Source: Oscheius dolichura
Lineage: Eukaryota > Nematoda > Chromadorea > Rhabditida > Rhabditidae
DNA length: 64,000 bases
Assembly: GCA_932521035.1 (NCBI GenBank)
Contig: OW051493.1
Location: 7,130,001-7,194,000 of the forward strand
Reading direction: 5' to 3'
Shown: positions 24,566 through 36,726 of the stretch, in pieces
How the letters are laid out: every line of letters begins with the position of its first letter
How positions within the stretch are numbered: position 1 is the stretch's first letter
Made by a program: the position numbers and the translations under genes
Notes under the pieces: generated by a model
The model's database searches: none
What the model was told of the DNA's origin: nothing
The model's input: the letters and a program-made list of their open reading frames with translations, nothing else

Positions 24566-25025
24566 CTACAGTAAGCTATCCCGTGCTCCTTTCAAAACGA
24601 CGCTGAGCTTCTGAAGCAGGAGGATGTCGCCTTTGACCTTGATCTTCCCGCTCATAAAGGCCTAAAACCTTATTTTGACTCATCAGGTCTAAATCTCTCT
24701 ACCTGGACTGGCTCTATTTCCCCCAGAGCAATCCCAGCAAAATGTTCATCCTCACAAGTAATCACGGCTTTTGGTCTGCCGCCGTCCTTCGGCTCTCCTT
24801 CGTAGACTGTTCCCGGAGGATTGCGGAGATCAATGGCTGAATAGGATAAACATTGGGAATGGGAAGAAGAGTCTTACTGTAGGTGGCAGCTTGTTTCCCT
24901 TTGACTTTTATGTGGAAAACAATGAGGGCCTTCGCCTTGCCGAGTTGTTTCTTGTAGTTGGGGAGCTCGGCGTTCATCACTTCGAATATCATCGCGGAGG
25001 CCAGGGTTTGGTCATCTGCTCCCAT
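24566..25025 (-). CDS. SCP2 sterol/lipid-binding domain protein
   Basis: Three exons give 125 residues consisting of one SCP2 domain, a hydrophobic-tunnel fold that binds sterols and fatty acyl-CoA. Evidence: FEVMNAELPNYKKQLGKA, the strand pattern ALIVFHIKVKGKQ, PKAVITCEDEHFAGIALGEI, and the signature AFMSGKIKVKGDILLLQKL. Start ATG 25025-25023 lies shortly after an acceptor-like attacag. The stop at 24568-24566 is followed at once by AATAAA (24565-24560 read on the minus strand). The C-terminus is SLL, not a canonical peroxisomal PTS1. The gene is head-to-head with maoc-1. In vertebrate MFE-2/HSD17B4 the hydratase and SCP2 modules are in one protein, so a joint role in peroxisomal beta-oxidation is inferred. 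Confidence 0.85.
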
Positions 25026-25639
25026 TTTATATCTTTTAGGAGAACTGTAATTAGAAAATAAATAGGTATAGATTTTCAAAAAGGAGGGGAAGATTTGTTT
25101 TGGTTGAAGTGAAAGGGAAAGAGCGGTGATAAGACAAGAAAACACTACACTTGGGCAGCAGGGCCCGTATGAGGCGAGTATAGCTCGTATCCAATGGATA
25201 TTTCACGGTTAATGGAGCTTTATACCTTCGTTACAGGACCAATTCAGTAAATTGATGGTTTGAAAATCTCACCCACCCATCCTCCTCCTCGTCGTCCTCC
25301 ACCCAGAGAGGTCAAAGCTACCGTAACTGCCACCTGCTCCACCCTGCTCCCCACCTAATTCCAGGCGGCACAAAAGTCCATGCGACCTTCCATATCTGCC
25401 ACTTCGGCCATTTTCCTCTGCGGTTATAAAGAAAAGAAAAGCGAGTAGTAATTGTTCAGGGGTCGCCTGTTCTTTGCTATCTGCCGTGCTGTCCGCGGAC
25501 TCTAGTCTCCCCTGTCCTCCATTCCTGTCCACACAATCAGTTGTGTCCCCCACGTTAGGTGATAACCTCTCTGCCTATTTTCACTCTTTACCTGTTTTTA
25601 ACACAAAAATTTTTAACTTCCAGAAGAAAAAGGAGAGAA
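25026..25639. promoter_or_regulatory. Shared upstream region of the divergent SCP2 and maoc-1 genes
   Basis: 614 bases separate the two start codons. Each gene has an acceptor-like AG close to its ATG (attacag on the minus side, acttccag ending 25623 on the plus side). No other gene was recognised between them, so this segment must drive both and is a candidate bidirectional promoter. No specific factor site was identified with confidence. Confidence 0.55.
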
Positions 25640-26775
25640 ATGGACCCGGTAGCAGCTAAAGCACACCGTAATGAGCCGGAGTATTGGGAATACAACAGCC
25701 GAGACGCGATTGTCTACGCCCTGGGAAGTAGGCAGCCTTCTTTTAGCCTATGAATACGGTATTTTCAGTCGGCTGCCGGGCGAGAACCGATCTCCGTTAT
25801 GTCTACGAGAGCCACGATGAGTTCATGCCCCTGCCGACGTATGCCGTCGCCCCGGGACTCAATGCCACCGGTCTGATGGGCTGGCCAGGTTGGTTGCTTA
25901 TCGATTTATTGTCATTTAACCGCCATTCCCTTTAGGAGTCGAGTTTGACCTGGCTAGAATCCTCCACGGGGAGCAGTACATCGAATTATTCAAGCCATTT
26001 CCCGCCGAGACCAAGCTCCGCTCCGAGGCTAGGGTCATTGACATTTTGGACAAGGGAACCGGCGCCCTCATCATTTCCGAAGGTTTTTCCCAATATTTTC
26101 CTGTTATTTTCTCTTTTAGTAACCACATATGATGATTATTCGAACGAGAAAGTGGCGGTTCAGCAGATAGCCACTTTTCAAATCGGAGCTGGAGGTTTTG
26201 GAGGAGCCAGGTCGCACCCGGAAGTCGTGGAGGCCGCCAAGATCCCCGAACGGGCGCCCGATGCCGTCGTGGAGGAGGAGACCCACTTCGACCAGGTATT
26301 GACATATTGTAATCCATCTTATATTATATTTAGGCAACGCTGTACCGTATGGGATCGATGGATCTGAACCCGCTCCACGTCGATCCCACATTCGCCAAGA
26401 TGTCCGGCTTCAAGGAGCCCATCCTCCACGGTCTCTGCTCCCTGGGCTTCTCCTTCCGCCACCTTCTCCGAACCTGGGCTGGCAACGATGCCGCCAAGTT
26501 CAAAGCCATCAAAGTCCGCTTCTCCAGTCCCGTCATCCCCGGCCAGACATTGAGGACCGAGAGCTGGAAGGAGAAGGACAGAATCGTCTTCCAGACCAAG
26601 GTAAGCGGAGCAAGAATATTCACTGCGTAGTCATTTAATCGTCAGTCTCATATAATTTATTATATTTCAGGTAAAAGAAACGGGAAAGGTGGTCATCTCC
26701 AACGGGTGGATCACCTTCACCGAAACGGCCAGCCAACCTGCCCCCTGGGATAATGGAGCCAACTCGAAGCTGTGA
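25640..26775 (+). CDS. maoc-1: Peroxisomal enoyl-CoA hydratase 2 (MaoC-like, MFE-2 hydratase)
   Basis: Exons join to a protein of about 290 residues with two hot-dog halves, matching the hydratase-2 unit of HSD17B4. It hydrates trans-2-enoyl-CoA to (3R)-hydroxyacyl-CoA in peroxisomal beta-oxidation, which in nematodes shortens ascaroside side chains. Key sequence: [45 protein letters not shown], the catalytic loop [13 protein letters not shown] with Asp and His, [13 protein letters not shown], and [12 protein letters not shown]. The protein ends in SKL, a perfect peroxisomal PTS1. An acceptor ends at 25623, 16 bases before the ATG. AATAAA is at 26788-26793. Confidence 0.95.
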
Positions 26776-27647
26776 TCAAATTTGTAGAATAAATGTCTAT
26801 ATTTCTTTTTTTTTTGTTACCAGAATAGAAGGGAGCAATTTTTAGTGGTTTGTGTCTGATAAAAAAGTGGGAAAAGATAGGACTAGACTACGAATTTTGG
26901 AGGTCAGACAATAATAGAAATATCTAGAGGAGGGTGTACTTGGTCCTGCAAAGAAAGGCAGAACATTGCCTTGACAATTGCTTTGAAGACCCCTTGGAAA
27001 CACTTTTGGACTTCTCCAGCGGATTTTCAATGAAAAAAATGAAGAAGGAAGCTTTTCACCTGAAGAGTGGACTTTTGGATGTGGCAATGCTCCACCAAGG
27101 GAAGAAACAGGAACAAATGCTGGAATGAGGGCTGCTTTTCGGTGAACCGAAACTCTCGTTCCGCTGATCTACCCGATTCTTTTCGGCTCTGTGCCATTCA
27201 TCAAAAATTCATCAAAAGGGGCCAATTATTCTACAAATTTGATCACAGCTTCCTTGAAAACGGTTATCCTCCAACTTTGTTCAGTCCAATTAATCAGACT
27301 AATTAGAGAGTCTGTCCAATCTGTCACAGGGTTTGCCAGCCATGAAAAATGATAGGAACTCGTTCTTTATCCCTTTCCAGGATCCAATAAGGTCAGTTCT
27401 CGTCTCGTTCAAGAGCACAAATTGTATGGTTCGAGTCGCCGATGCATGTCTACTGGGAGGGGGAGGGAGTCTGACCAATATTAGCTGCCATCCCGTTGCT
27501 GTCCCCACCCCCTTGCCCAAATTAGCCGAAGAAAGTGATCAGCTGGGACTTCTTATAAAAACCACCAACACGTGATGGCCACCTCCACCCGGTGACTGCC
27601 CACTCCCGTTGAGGATCCGTCTCGTCCTTCCAATATTCAACAGAAGG
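26776..27647. other. Intergenic, no gene recognised
   Basis: 872 bases between maoc-1 and the neprilysin gene. It holds the maoc-1 polyadenylation signal and presumably the neprilysin promoter. The open stretch at 26934-27128 has no recognisable domain. An acceptor-like cag ends at 27643, four bases before the next ATG. Confidence 0.55.
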
Positions 27648-30600
27648 ATGTGGCTCTTCTTCCTCCCCTTCTCCCTGGCTCTGCCCACTATTTTTGTAAA
27701 TAATTCCTTGGAACCGAATCTTTTTCCCGAAGCGGCGGAGAAGCTCCAGAATGCTATGAATCTATCGGTAAGGCTTCTTCTCCCGGTTCTTTTAATATAG
27801 TTTCTAGGCCGATCCCTGTGAGGATTTCTTCGAATTCGCCTGTGGCAACTGGGTTGCTAATAATCCCATTCCTCCATATTTGACACATTTCAGCACATTT
27901 AAAAAAGCCGGCGAGATGGTTCAACAGGAACTGAAAGGTAGGAATCCTGGTCGGGGGCATCCTGGGCAGACACCGATTATGAGATTCATTTTCACCATAG
28001 ATCTTTTTTTTCTCTCAAAAATGGCTTACTCCACTTATTCCAGCCGAGTTCCAAACGGCCTTCCAAAATATTAGATTATTCAATTTCGAGTTAAATATGT
28101 GCCCACGGGTCTTTTGTTATTTTTACCCTCGAAAATAGATGGTTCCAATCAGTAGATGGTCACCGAAAGAACATTTTGCATAGAGATTTAGAAAAAAGAG
28201 AATAAATGTTCTAGATCTCTATGAGTCTGACGAGATCTCCTCCTCCCAGGCGATCAACAAGCTCCGTCTCGTCTATAAAAAGTGTATGGACGAGGAGGAT
28301 ATCAATAAAGGAGGAGTGGGCCATATTCTGAAAGAAATTGAGGTGGAGAAATTATTTTTAAAGGGAAAGAGAAGATATTCCAGGAGCTGGGGTGGTTTCC
28401 CATCCTCGAGGGCGACAAATGGGACGAGGAGAAGTTCGACCTGACGGAATTGATGAGCCAGGCGTCGAGGAGACGGAGAATGGGTCTCATATTCTCGATG
28501 CTTCCGCGGTTAGATATCAAGAACACGACACGGTGGCTCCTCTCGGTACTGGTCTTACCAGTTCATGGAAAATGAGAATTACAGCTGGAACAATCCTATA
28601 GCTTGACATATCGCCATGAATATTTCAAAGATCCCGTCAAGTACAGCAAGCAGATGGATGCTTTCAGGCAAAATCTGGCTCAAAAGGTAGGGACGGACAG
28701 CAGAAAGGGAGAGAACTCCATGAATTTAGACGAAGATGCTCTCTATCGATGGTGGTCTTCCCTTCAACGAGACCAGAATTAAAGAAAAGGTCGACGATGT
28801 GCTGAACTTTGTTAGCAGACTGGCTCAGATCGTGGTAAGTCAGGTCGGATAGGCTTGGAGCAGGCCGGGCACACGAGAGGCAAGCCGGTCCCATTTACTG
28901 CAAGGCAACCCCTTCTTCTACTGCTGACATGCATAATCCTCCAGCTGGAATCCTAAATCCCTATTTTTAAAATATTCTTTCCAGATTCCGATTGAAGATC
29001 TTCGCCGGGATGCGGGAATGACCTATAATGAGAGAAATTTTGACGAATTGTATTCCTTGGCACCTATAGTAAGTGTCTTTTCCCTTCTCCTGGTTAGAGT
29101 GACCCCCCCCCCCCCCCCCCCCCTCGTCCACGCCTTTCCCCTAACCCATCCAACTCTTCTCACCATGTTCTTCCAGATAGACTGGCGAAAGTTCTTCCGG
29201 ACCATCACACCCGAGAGTGTCCATGGTTACATTGAAAATCGGACGATCATCATCTCGTCGTCCCTCTTCTTCACACAGATGAACGAGGTCTTGAACAGTA
29301 CGTCGGCCGAAGTCCTGGCCAACTACGTCTTCTTCCGTTACATGACCAGTTTCCACATTGAACTGCCCACGAAATACGATCAACTGGGACAGGTACCTCT
29401 CCTCCTTTTGAAAATGACCAAATATCGCTTCAGGACTTCGCCAAGGTGATGTACGGTAGGATGGAGAAGACGCCAAGATGGAAGAACTGTCTCGAGGAGG
29501 CCAATCTCATGAAATATGCATCGTCTGCCATTTTTGTTCGGAAACATTTTGACCAGGTTTTTGGTTTCTATGAAAATAAAAGAAATTCCTCTTCAGGAAG
29601 CAGAAAATGCCACCCAGGAGATGATCGCCGACCTTCAGGCGGCCTTCTATGAAATGTTGAAGGAGAATGAGTGGATGGACGAGGAGACGAAGGCCTACGC
29701 CGAGGTGAAGGCCAAGGGAATGGGAAATCTGGTCGGCCACTCGGAATTCATCCTGGATGACGGGAAATTGGACGAATATTATCAAGAGGTAAGCCGGGTC
29801 GGGACAAATAAGAGGGAGGACGCCATAAGGTCCCATTTCAGTCAAGGAAGAGGTTTCTTTTAGTTAGATATCCTCCCCAACGACACCTACAGTAAGATGA
29901 AGGCCAAATTGACCAGATTCCACCACTTTCGTAATTATGAGAACCTCCTGAAGCCGGTCGACCGTCTCGAGTTCAGTGTCCCGTCGACCAGCGCCAATGC
30001 CTTCTATTCCAACGAGAGGAACACCATTTGTACGCTTCTTCCATCTTAAAATAGAAAAAAGGTTCCAGTAATGCCAGCAGCAGTTCTTCGGACTCCATTC
30101 TTCGATAAACACTACCCCAAGGCATTGAATTATGGAGGAATTGGGTCAATTATTGGACATGAGATAACTCACGGCTTTGATGACCGAGGTACGTTTTTTT
30201 GAAAGCTGGAAACTATCTCGGACCTCTGGTAGACCCTTATCCCCACTTTCCAGGCCGTCAATTCGACGTAGACGGGAATCTCCGCATCTGGTGGGACGAG
30301 GTAACGGCCAAAAACTTCAAGGAGCGTGCCCAATGCATCATTGACCAATACGGCAATATTACCGTAATCCACTCCTTTTCCTGGAAATAGACAATCTTCA
30401 GGTGCTTCCTACAAGTCAGAATATCAATGGAAGACTGACAATCGGAGAGAATATTGCAGACAATGGTGGGGTGAAGGAATCTTTCAAGGCATACAAGAAA
30501 TACTTGGCTAAACACGACCAAGAGGAGGAACGAGTCCCAGGATTTGAACAATTCGATAATCATCAGCTATTTTACATTGGATACGCTCATGTAAATCCAT

Positions 30601-30866
30601 GTCCACGCTTTGAAAAAAAAACGTTTAGATCTGGTGTGGTTTACAGAGGCCAGAGTCTATTGTGAACTACCTGCTGACGGAGCAACACTCTCCGGGAAAA
30701 TACAGGTATAATTGTGAATAATTTAACAAAAAAATGTTCTGGCCTTGATGTCCTCCCATTTTCCAGAGTCAATGTAGTCCTTTCGAATCAACCAGAATTC
30801 GCTGAAGCCTTCAAATGTCCTAACGGTTCGCCCATGAATCCCAACTCGCGGTGTTGTGTATGGTAA
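27648..30866 (+). CDS. Neprilysin-like zinc metallopeptidase (M13), secreted
   Basis: About 14 exons join to an M13 peptidase of roughly 700 residues, which degrades extracellular peptides. The N-terminus [16 protein letters not shown] looks like a cleavable signal peptide rather than the long cytoplasmic tail plus type II anchor of mammalian neprilysin. Diagnostic features in order: [15 protein letters not shown] (N-terminal Cys pair), [18 protein letters not shown] (substrate-binding NAFY), the zinc site HEITHGFDD (HExxH) near 30160, [14 protein letters not shown] with the third zinc ligand (GENIAD), [12 protein letters not shown], and the terminal CCVW, where CxVW is usual. One intron near 29072-29176 contains a 21-base poly-C run. 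Nematodes carry many such nep genes acting on neuropeptides. Confidence 0.93.
29103..29123. repeat. Poly-C tract (21 C)
   Basis: An uninterrupted run of 21 cytosines (G-tract on the other strand) inside a neprilysin intron. Tracts of this length form G-quadruplex structures and are unstable in C. elegans lacking the DOG-1/FANCJ helicase. Confidence 0.9.
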
Positions 30867-31174
30867 GCTTCTCTTTTACTGTATCCATATTTTATAATAA
30901 ATATTTTCCCCTTTGATGTATAACTTTCAGTTAGTTTATTAAATAGAAAAAAAAGACAAGAAAACAGATTATATCTACAAAAAAAACTTTTAAAGAAATA
31001 TGCTACGCTCTACTACACAAAAGTAAAAAATAGGATAGGCTTGGTTGATTACGAAAAATAATGCAAACATCTAAAAGTGAATATGAAAGGCGACAGGGGA
31101 GGAGATGTAGCTTGGCATTTTGAATTGTACCTTGATTCGCAAAGAAAGCTGTATAGAAACCCGTATTTGAGAAG

Positions 31175-32741
31175 TTAGAGCTGATGTAATCCATACACTA
31201 CGAGCTCATAAGTCGACATTGTGATAGCTGTGTTGGGAACTGTACGAAGCAACTAAACGAGTGATAAGAAAAAAACAAAAAGCCTACTTGAACAGATAAA
31301 CCACGATACATTGCCGGATAGCCATCCTTGGACAGCTGGTAAAGTGTTCGAAAGAATCCATGTTTTTCGTGAGATTCTTCTCGTAGCCGTGTTCGAACTA
31401 CCTCTAAAAAAATGATACTTTTCCTAGGTGTTAGTTTATTGGCGAAAATTTTTAGGCGCACAGAATAATTACAAAAAGGCCATCATAAAAAAACACTAAC
31501 CATGGGGATAAGTGATCAGGCAAGAGCAAAACTTGGCAGTCCCACCTGCACACATAAACTTGATATAGTCCTAAAAGTAGTAAAAATAAATTGATTTTTA
31601 AAACCCCAACCATTGTACTTCTGTCATTTTCATCTTTAACGTATCTCATCAACAAGCTTCTCAATTGTTCATAAATGACAAATTGGATAACAGTTTCCGA
31701 TATTCCCGCATATGAAGCTGTTACGCCCTAAAATAATGGATTAGGAAAAAAATTAATGTTATCAAATGACCAAAAATATTGAACTACTGGGAATAGAATT
31801 GAAAATAAATAACGCAGTACCTTATAAAATCCACGGATTCCCTCTCGATTGTATATCCTTCGAATCACATGCCCTACTGAAGTTTTCTCCTCGGACAGTT
31901 GGAGGCGTGTTTTTACCATCCATACTGGATTGATCACTGTAGCATCAACAAAAGCTGGAAACAATAAAATCAGTTACAAAGAAAGAATAATTAACCAGCA
32001 GATGCTGAGCTAACAACATGTACTGCGGCACTGTTGGGTGGAAGAACATCGGATACATTCCAAAACCTTTTGCCGGATGAATATGCATAGAAATATACGG
32101 CTCTAAAAATAGTAAAAATATCGGCGTAGCATTGATCCACTTTGAAGCGGCTACGCCGAGAAGATTCGGCCCGACGCCTTTATATAAAGCACCAATGCCT
32201 TCTGTCTTTACAATATGCCTGTAATTGATCGACTAAATTTAAAAATAAACTAACGAGAAATATCGGAAAATTGTAGGCCTTTTCTTTACTTCCTTATTTT
32301 GTGATGTTTGTGCCTGTTGAAGCAAGGTGGGACCTAAACAATTACTGTTAAAATAATGCACAAAAGTCAAGTAATAAAACGAAAGCAACCTTGACTAGTA
32401 CTTGGCCCAGATCCATTAAGGTTTATTCCTTTCGTGGACTGCATACGTGTCTTGATCACTTCTAATGGGCATGTGATCGCTGATGCTGAAAAATTTAATC
32501 ATTTTATTATGGTTTTACACATTTGCAGCAATTACACAACACCTGTTGATCATGAAACGAATAAAAACAACGACGGTTTACAGTGAAATCAGTAAAAATA
32601 GCAATAATAAAGAAATGTACCTGTAGTGCCCCCAGCAGCACCACCGGCAAAATGTATTACAGCTTCCTTATCCATGAACACCTTCGCTGGATGGTTGCTA
32701 GAGCTTTCCAATGGTACTGGGACTTTCTCATGTTTTACCAT
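31175..32741 (-). CDS. Mitochondrial carrier, pyrimidine nucleotide type (SLC25A33/36-like), copy 1
   Basis: Nine or so short exons join to a six-helix carrier of the inner mitochondrial membrane. The first exon starts MVKHEKVPVPLESSS and contains [11 protein letters not shown]. Carrier signatures follow: [14 protein letters not shown] (repeat 1), INPVWMVKTRLQL (repeat 2; Trp where most carriers have Asp, typical of the SLC25A33/36 branch), and [14 protein letters not shown] (repeat 3). The end, [18 protein letters not shown], also fits that branch, which exchanges pyrimidine (deoxy)nucleotides to supply mtDNA and RNA synthesis. Stop at 31177-31175. A paralogue lies at 37175-40820. The intron at 31955-31995 is 41 bp here but 1,568 bp in the paralogue. 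Confidence 0.9.
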
Positions 32742-35700
32742 CCTCGAATTACTCTAAAAAGAAGGAATGTAACCAAATGCATAAAGAGCTACGAATAGTG
32801 AATAAAAAGAAACGATATTTAATCGCAAACTAATTCTTGATTCAAAACTGTTCGTTTTCTTGTGTTTTCTAAATCCCCTTTATATTGCTGCATTTGTAAT
32901 TGCTTCTTTTGCAATAAACAATACTCGGGTGATGGTAAAGAATGAAAAAACATTAGAAATTGGCAGCTGTGCAAAACAAGCAACCACAAAAAATGACAGT
33001 GACAATGAATCAAAATTGCGCCTTCGCATCTCATTTCAAATTTCTTCGTGCTCTCCCTTGCTATAGATTCTCTCCACTTCGATGTGTTTATTTTACACGA
33101 GAAACATCATGTTCGTAACCTTTTTGACTGATTAATTTCCGTGTTTGTTCATACGACCTCCTCCCGTCGGCACTCTCTTCACGCTCGGCTACTTTTCCTC
33201 CATTTTTTACGCCGTCTAATGGCTCCATTTCGGCTCTTTTTATGTCCGTTTCTGCTCTCTGTTCCCGAGAAAAACGGCTGTCAAAAAGAGCGACGGGCCC
33301 GTTTCAAATCCTGATGAAATGTGGCAGCAGACAGAGATGTCTAGCTCGTTCTCTTATCTCCCCGAAGCTTCCTTCTAGAAATCAGACCAAAACAAATTTG
33401 ACCACTGATGGGCGAGGGGGACAGTCTACACTTGTCAGTATAGATGATGGAGTGGTTATGGAATCCAATTTCGGGGGATCCAATTCGGGGACAGCCCGAA
33501 TGGCCCGGGACCCCATTTCCAGCTGAGTTGAGCCCACTTTTCACGTAAGCTGCTCGTCAAATCCTTTCCGCTTATTGCATCCTCCAAACCTGGAGTGGTC
33601 CTTTCTCTCTTCTCCCGGAGAACCCCTTCGAGTAGTCTTAATTCTTGATGAGATCGGCGCAGGAGAACTATTCCATTTCCTCCATTTTTAGAGGGTCACG
33701 CAAGTAAGCAAGGGCCGTATGAAGGACCCTTTTATGGTGGTCATATGCTCTCCCTCTCATTATTATTGTTTTATAGCCTTAGGTCTCTGTTTTGAATACC
33801 GTAGGCACGAGTTCCTCTCGAGAAACGGAAAATATCCTCGTCTCACTCGAACAACTGGTTTGTGAGGTCGAAAAATCGCATCCATTTCCTCAAAGATTAT
33901 TTTGGAATGTTTATTGTGGAAAAAAACAACTAGGAAACCTCTAAAAACCCCTAGGGAGCATAGAGCTCTTATCCGTAAGGAATCTCCCCCGTTTCCCCTA
34001 GGAGTCATTTCCAAGCGTTCTCTCCACGTTTTCCAGCCTTTTCAGGGGCGATATCTGTCAGGAAAGCTAATGAATAAGGTTCTTCAACTCCTTGACGAGC
34101 TTCCAAATGTTTACAAACATCCCCATCTCCTTTAGAGCTCCCTTGCAGGCAGTTCCGCAGCGGCCGTGTCCCTTTGGATCTATTGAGAGTTTAATGTGAA
34201 GTTTTTGACTCTTGAGAGTTGTTTTTCCGCGTTAAAACAACTCTGGTAACCAAATATTTCCAGGGGAGGTTTCTGGAGGCTTTGAATACATGTTCAAGTC
34301 TTTCCGGCACTGAATTAGCGCTAGAAATCCTAGTTACTGGGTAAATATCAGCCAATTTTGGATATTATCCGTAGAAAACCGTGGGTAATCCATTGTGAGC
34401 CATTTTATTGAGAAAACAATCTGGGAACACCTTTAGAATGCTCCTTGGAGGCGTAGGGATGCTGCCTTTGCCAACTTTTGAGTGCCTCCTCTAGTCTAGA
34501 TCGCTTTCTTTTGTACTCGGTCAAATTCTTCTAACAAGTAGAAAAAAAGTGGGCTGGTGTCTGTTTCAATGTTTTCGAGAGTCCATTTGCCATTAGCCGC
34601 TTCCAGTTTAAACCGACCCAGCTGTTGTTTGCTATCTCTCGGGGCATCTGACACCCCCAGAGCCACAATCAGTCGCTGCTCTGGTCATGCCATCCGACGC
34701 CCTATCATTACATCTTCAGGGGGTATATATTCACCCGAAGTGGGCAGGTCACACGGCCTCTTCTCTCTTGTGAGCCTCTCGCCCGGCTCTCTCTCGTTCT
34801 AGTTCTAATTCTAGTTTTTCTCCTCCTTCCATTACTTCCTGGTTCAACTTCTAGTCATTTTTTGCCATTCAGCGAGCAATTAGTCACACGGCAGCGTTCC
34901 TCCGCGGTCTAATCTTGATGAATTCTTCTCCTAATGAGCTCTTATTCAGTAGAAGCTTGTTTTTATCTTCTTTTTTTTCTCTTTTTATTCTTATTTGTCG
35001 CAAGAAAGCATCAAATTTAGTTTGCTTTTTCTCTTTATCTTAAAAGAATAACAGAGACAGCGAAAAATGAAATTACCACCCCTTCGAGCAAATAATTTAC
35101 AGGTGCACTTATCCCCCCCCCCCCCCCTTTCTTTCTCAATTTTTGCTTCAACTTGAAATGATTGAGCCATTCATTTTGAAGAGGTTCTATTCAATTCCAA
35201 TTCACACATATAGAAAGCAGCAGCGGATGGAAAATATTTACCCAATTTCGGCGAGAGTAATAGTATACTTCGCTTGTCCTTGGCTCTCAACTATTTCCTT
35301 TTCGGACATGCTCTTATCTAATTGGATATGTATTATTTTTACATAAAAATATACATCTGGATATATCGTATAGAAGAGGAATTTTGATTTTATAACCTGG
35401 AAGAGTTCTGCTTATTTTCAGCTCTTATTAGCTACTAGTAATAGAAATCCAATATACTCCTATTTTGTAAGCTGTTATCCAATCAGATATTCACAATTTT
35501 TCAATCAAAATATACATTCGAACCTGAAAAATGAAAGATTCTGTTTTTTGTATCCTCTCAGCCAGCCAACTGCCTTCAGGAAGTGTTCTGTGCTTACAAG
35601 TCATTAGCAAAGCGATTCCCTCTTCTCCTAGAGCATCGTACACTCCAATCTAGGCTGACCTTTTGTTTTGCTTGTCAATCTCCCATTTCCTCAACATATC

Positions 35701-35749
35701 CGTCATCTTCTCCCTTTCCCTTCGGCTCAATCTACTAATTCCTTCAGCC
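32742..35749. other. Intergenic, no gene recognised
   Basis: About 3 kb between carrier copy 1 and the His-rich gene. Open stretches (for example 34557-34802) lack domains and exon structure. A 15-base poly-C run lies at 35113-35127. The last 100 bases are pyrimidine-rich and end in an acceptor-like ccttcag at 35747. Confidence 0.5.
35113..35127. repeat. Poly-C tract (15 C)
   Basis: Second long C homopolymer in the window, here intergenic, about 620 bases upstream of the His/Cys-rich gene. Confidence 0.9.
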
Positions 35750-36652
35750 ATGCATTGGGTTCTGCCTCTCCTATGTCTCATAGGAGTCGGCGTCTCCTTT
35801 GACTGTGATTCAGACACAATTTTGAGACTCGCCACGAATCACAGAGCAAAGGACGTCGAGGAGGAATGCCACCGGTAGATTTTGGAATATTGGAGGAGAA
35901 AAGACCATTTTAGAGACAAAACTGGTATTATATGCGAAGAGCAGAAGAACGTCAACAATCTCTGGAATGAATACCAGGAACTTCAACGGGAATACAAAAA
36001 AGTGCACATTTATCTATTATAAAAAATAGAACACTCCGATTTTCCCATAAAAAATCCCTTTCAGCTGGTAAACAACTGCGTCCAAAAACGCAGAGATGGC
36101 GTCCGGGTCCGCCGAAGTGAAGGCGAGTAATTTGCTGCTAAATATCCATCCGTACTCTTTAGATCACGACCCCAATGATCCCAACATCGACCACTCTGGC
36201 CACAATCACCGCAGAAGACGCCACGATCATCAGGATCATGACCCGAAAGACCCAAATATTGACCACACTGGCCATAACCACAAGAAGAGACACCACGGTG
36301 AGGCCGTCTAAAATGTCAGAGGAAAAAGAATATTAGTCACCCGTCGATGTGTTAATCAGGAGGGCGGTTGCCTCCAGTCAGCTGTAGCCAGTAGAAGTCG
36401 CCGACAAGTCTGTAAGAATAAGGCCAGCGAGGATTTGACTAAGCTTCACAACGAATTCAAAGAATTCTGCGACCGAGAGAATATGTAGGTTGTCTCTTCG
36501 GTCATAAACCCCACTTTCTATTTTATAGCTGCCTTCCTGATGAGGATCTGCCTGAAGGACCCAGCAGGGACAAATTTAAGGAGGTTCAGAACCAAAGAGC
36601 CAAGAAGTACACCAGTTACCTTTTGGAGGTTGCTTCTTGCAACGCTACCTGA
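35750..36652 (+). CDS. Secreted histidine- and cysteine-rich protein, family not recognised
   Basis: Six exons joined by small introns encode about 220 residues. MHWVLPLLCLIGVGVS is a clear signal peptide. A Cys-containing helical segment follows (GIICEEQKNVNNLWNEYQEL, VNNCVQKRRDGVRVRR). In the middle a motif is repeated in tandem: NDPNIDHSGHNHRRRR and KDPNIDHTGHNHKKRHH, rich in His/Asp and bounded by dibasic sites. The C-terminal part has more Cys and a second helical segment (CVNQEGGC, VCKNKASEDLTKLHNEF) and ends EVASCNAT with TGA at 36650-36652. The exon carrying the repeats is 36166-36291 by my splicing. The His clusters could bind zinc or copper and the basic sites could be cleaved to release peptides; both are inference. 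An acceptor-like cag lies 2 bases before the ATG. It sits between the two carrier copies. Confidence 0.7.
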
Positions 36653-36726
36653 ACGTTCCACTGTATTTTTCGTATATATTCCCCTGTCCTCTTGATTTTA
36701 TATTAGACAGTCTCGTAATAAACTTT

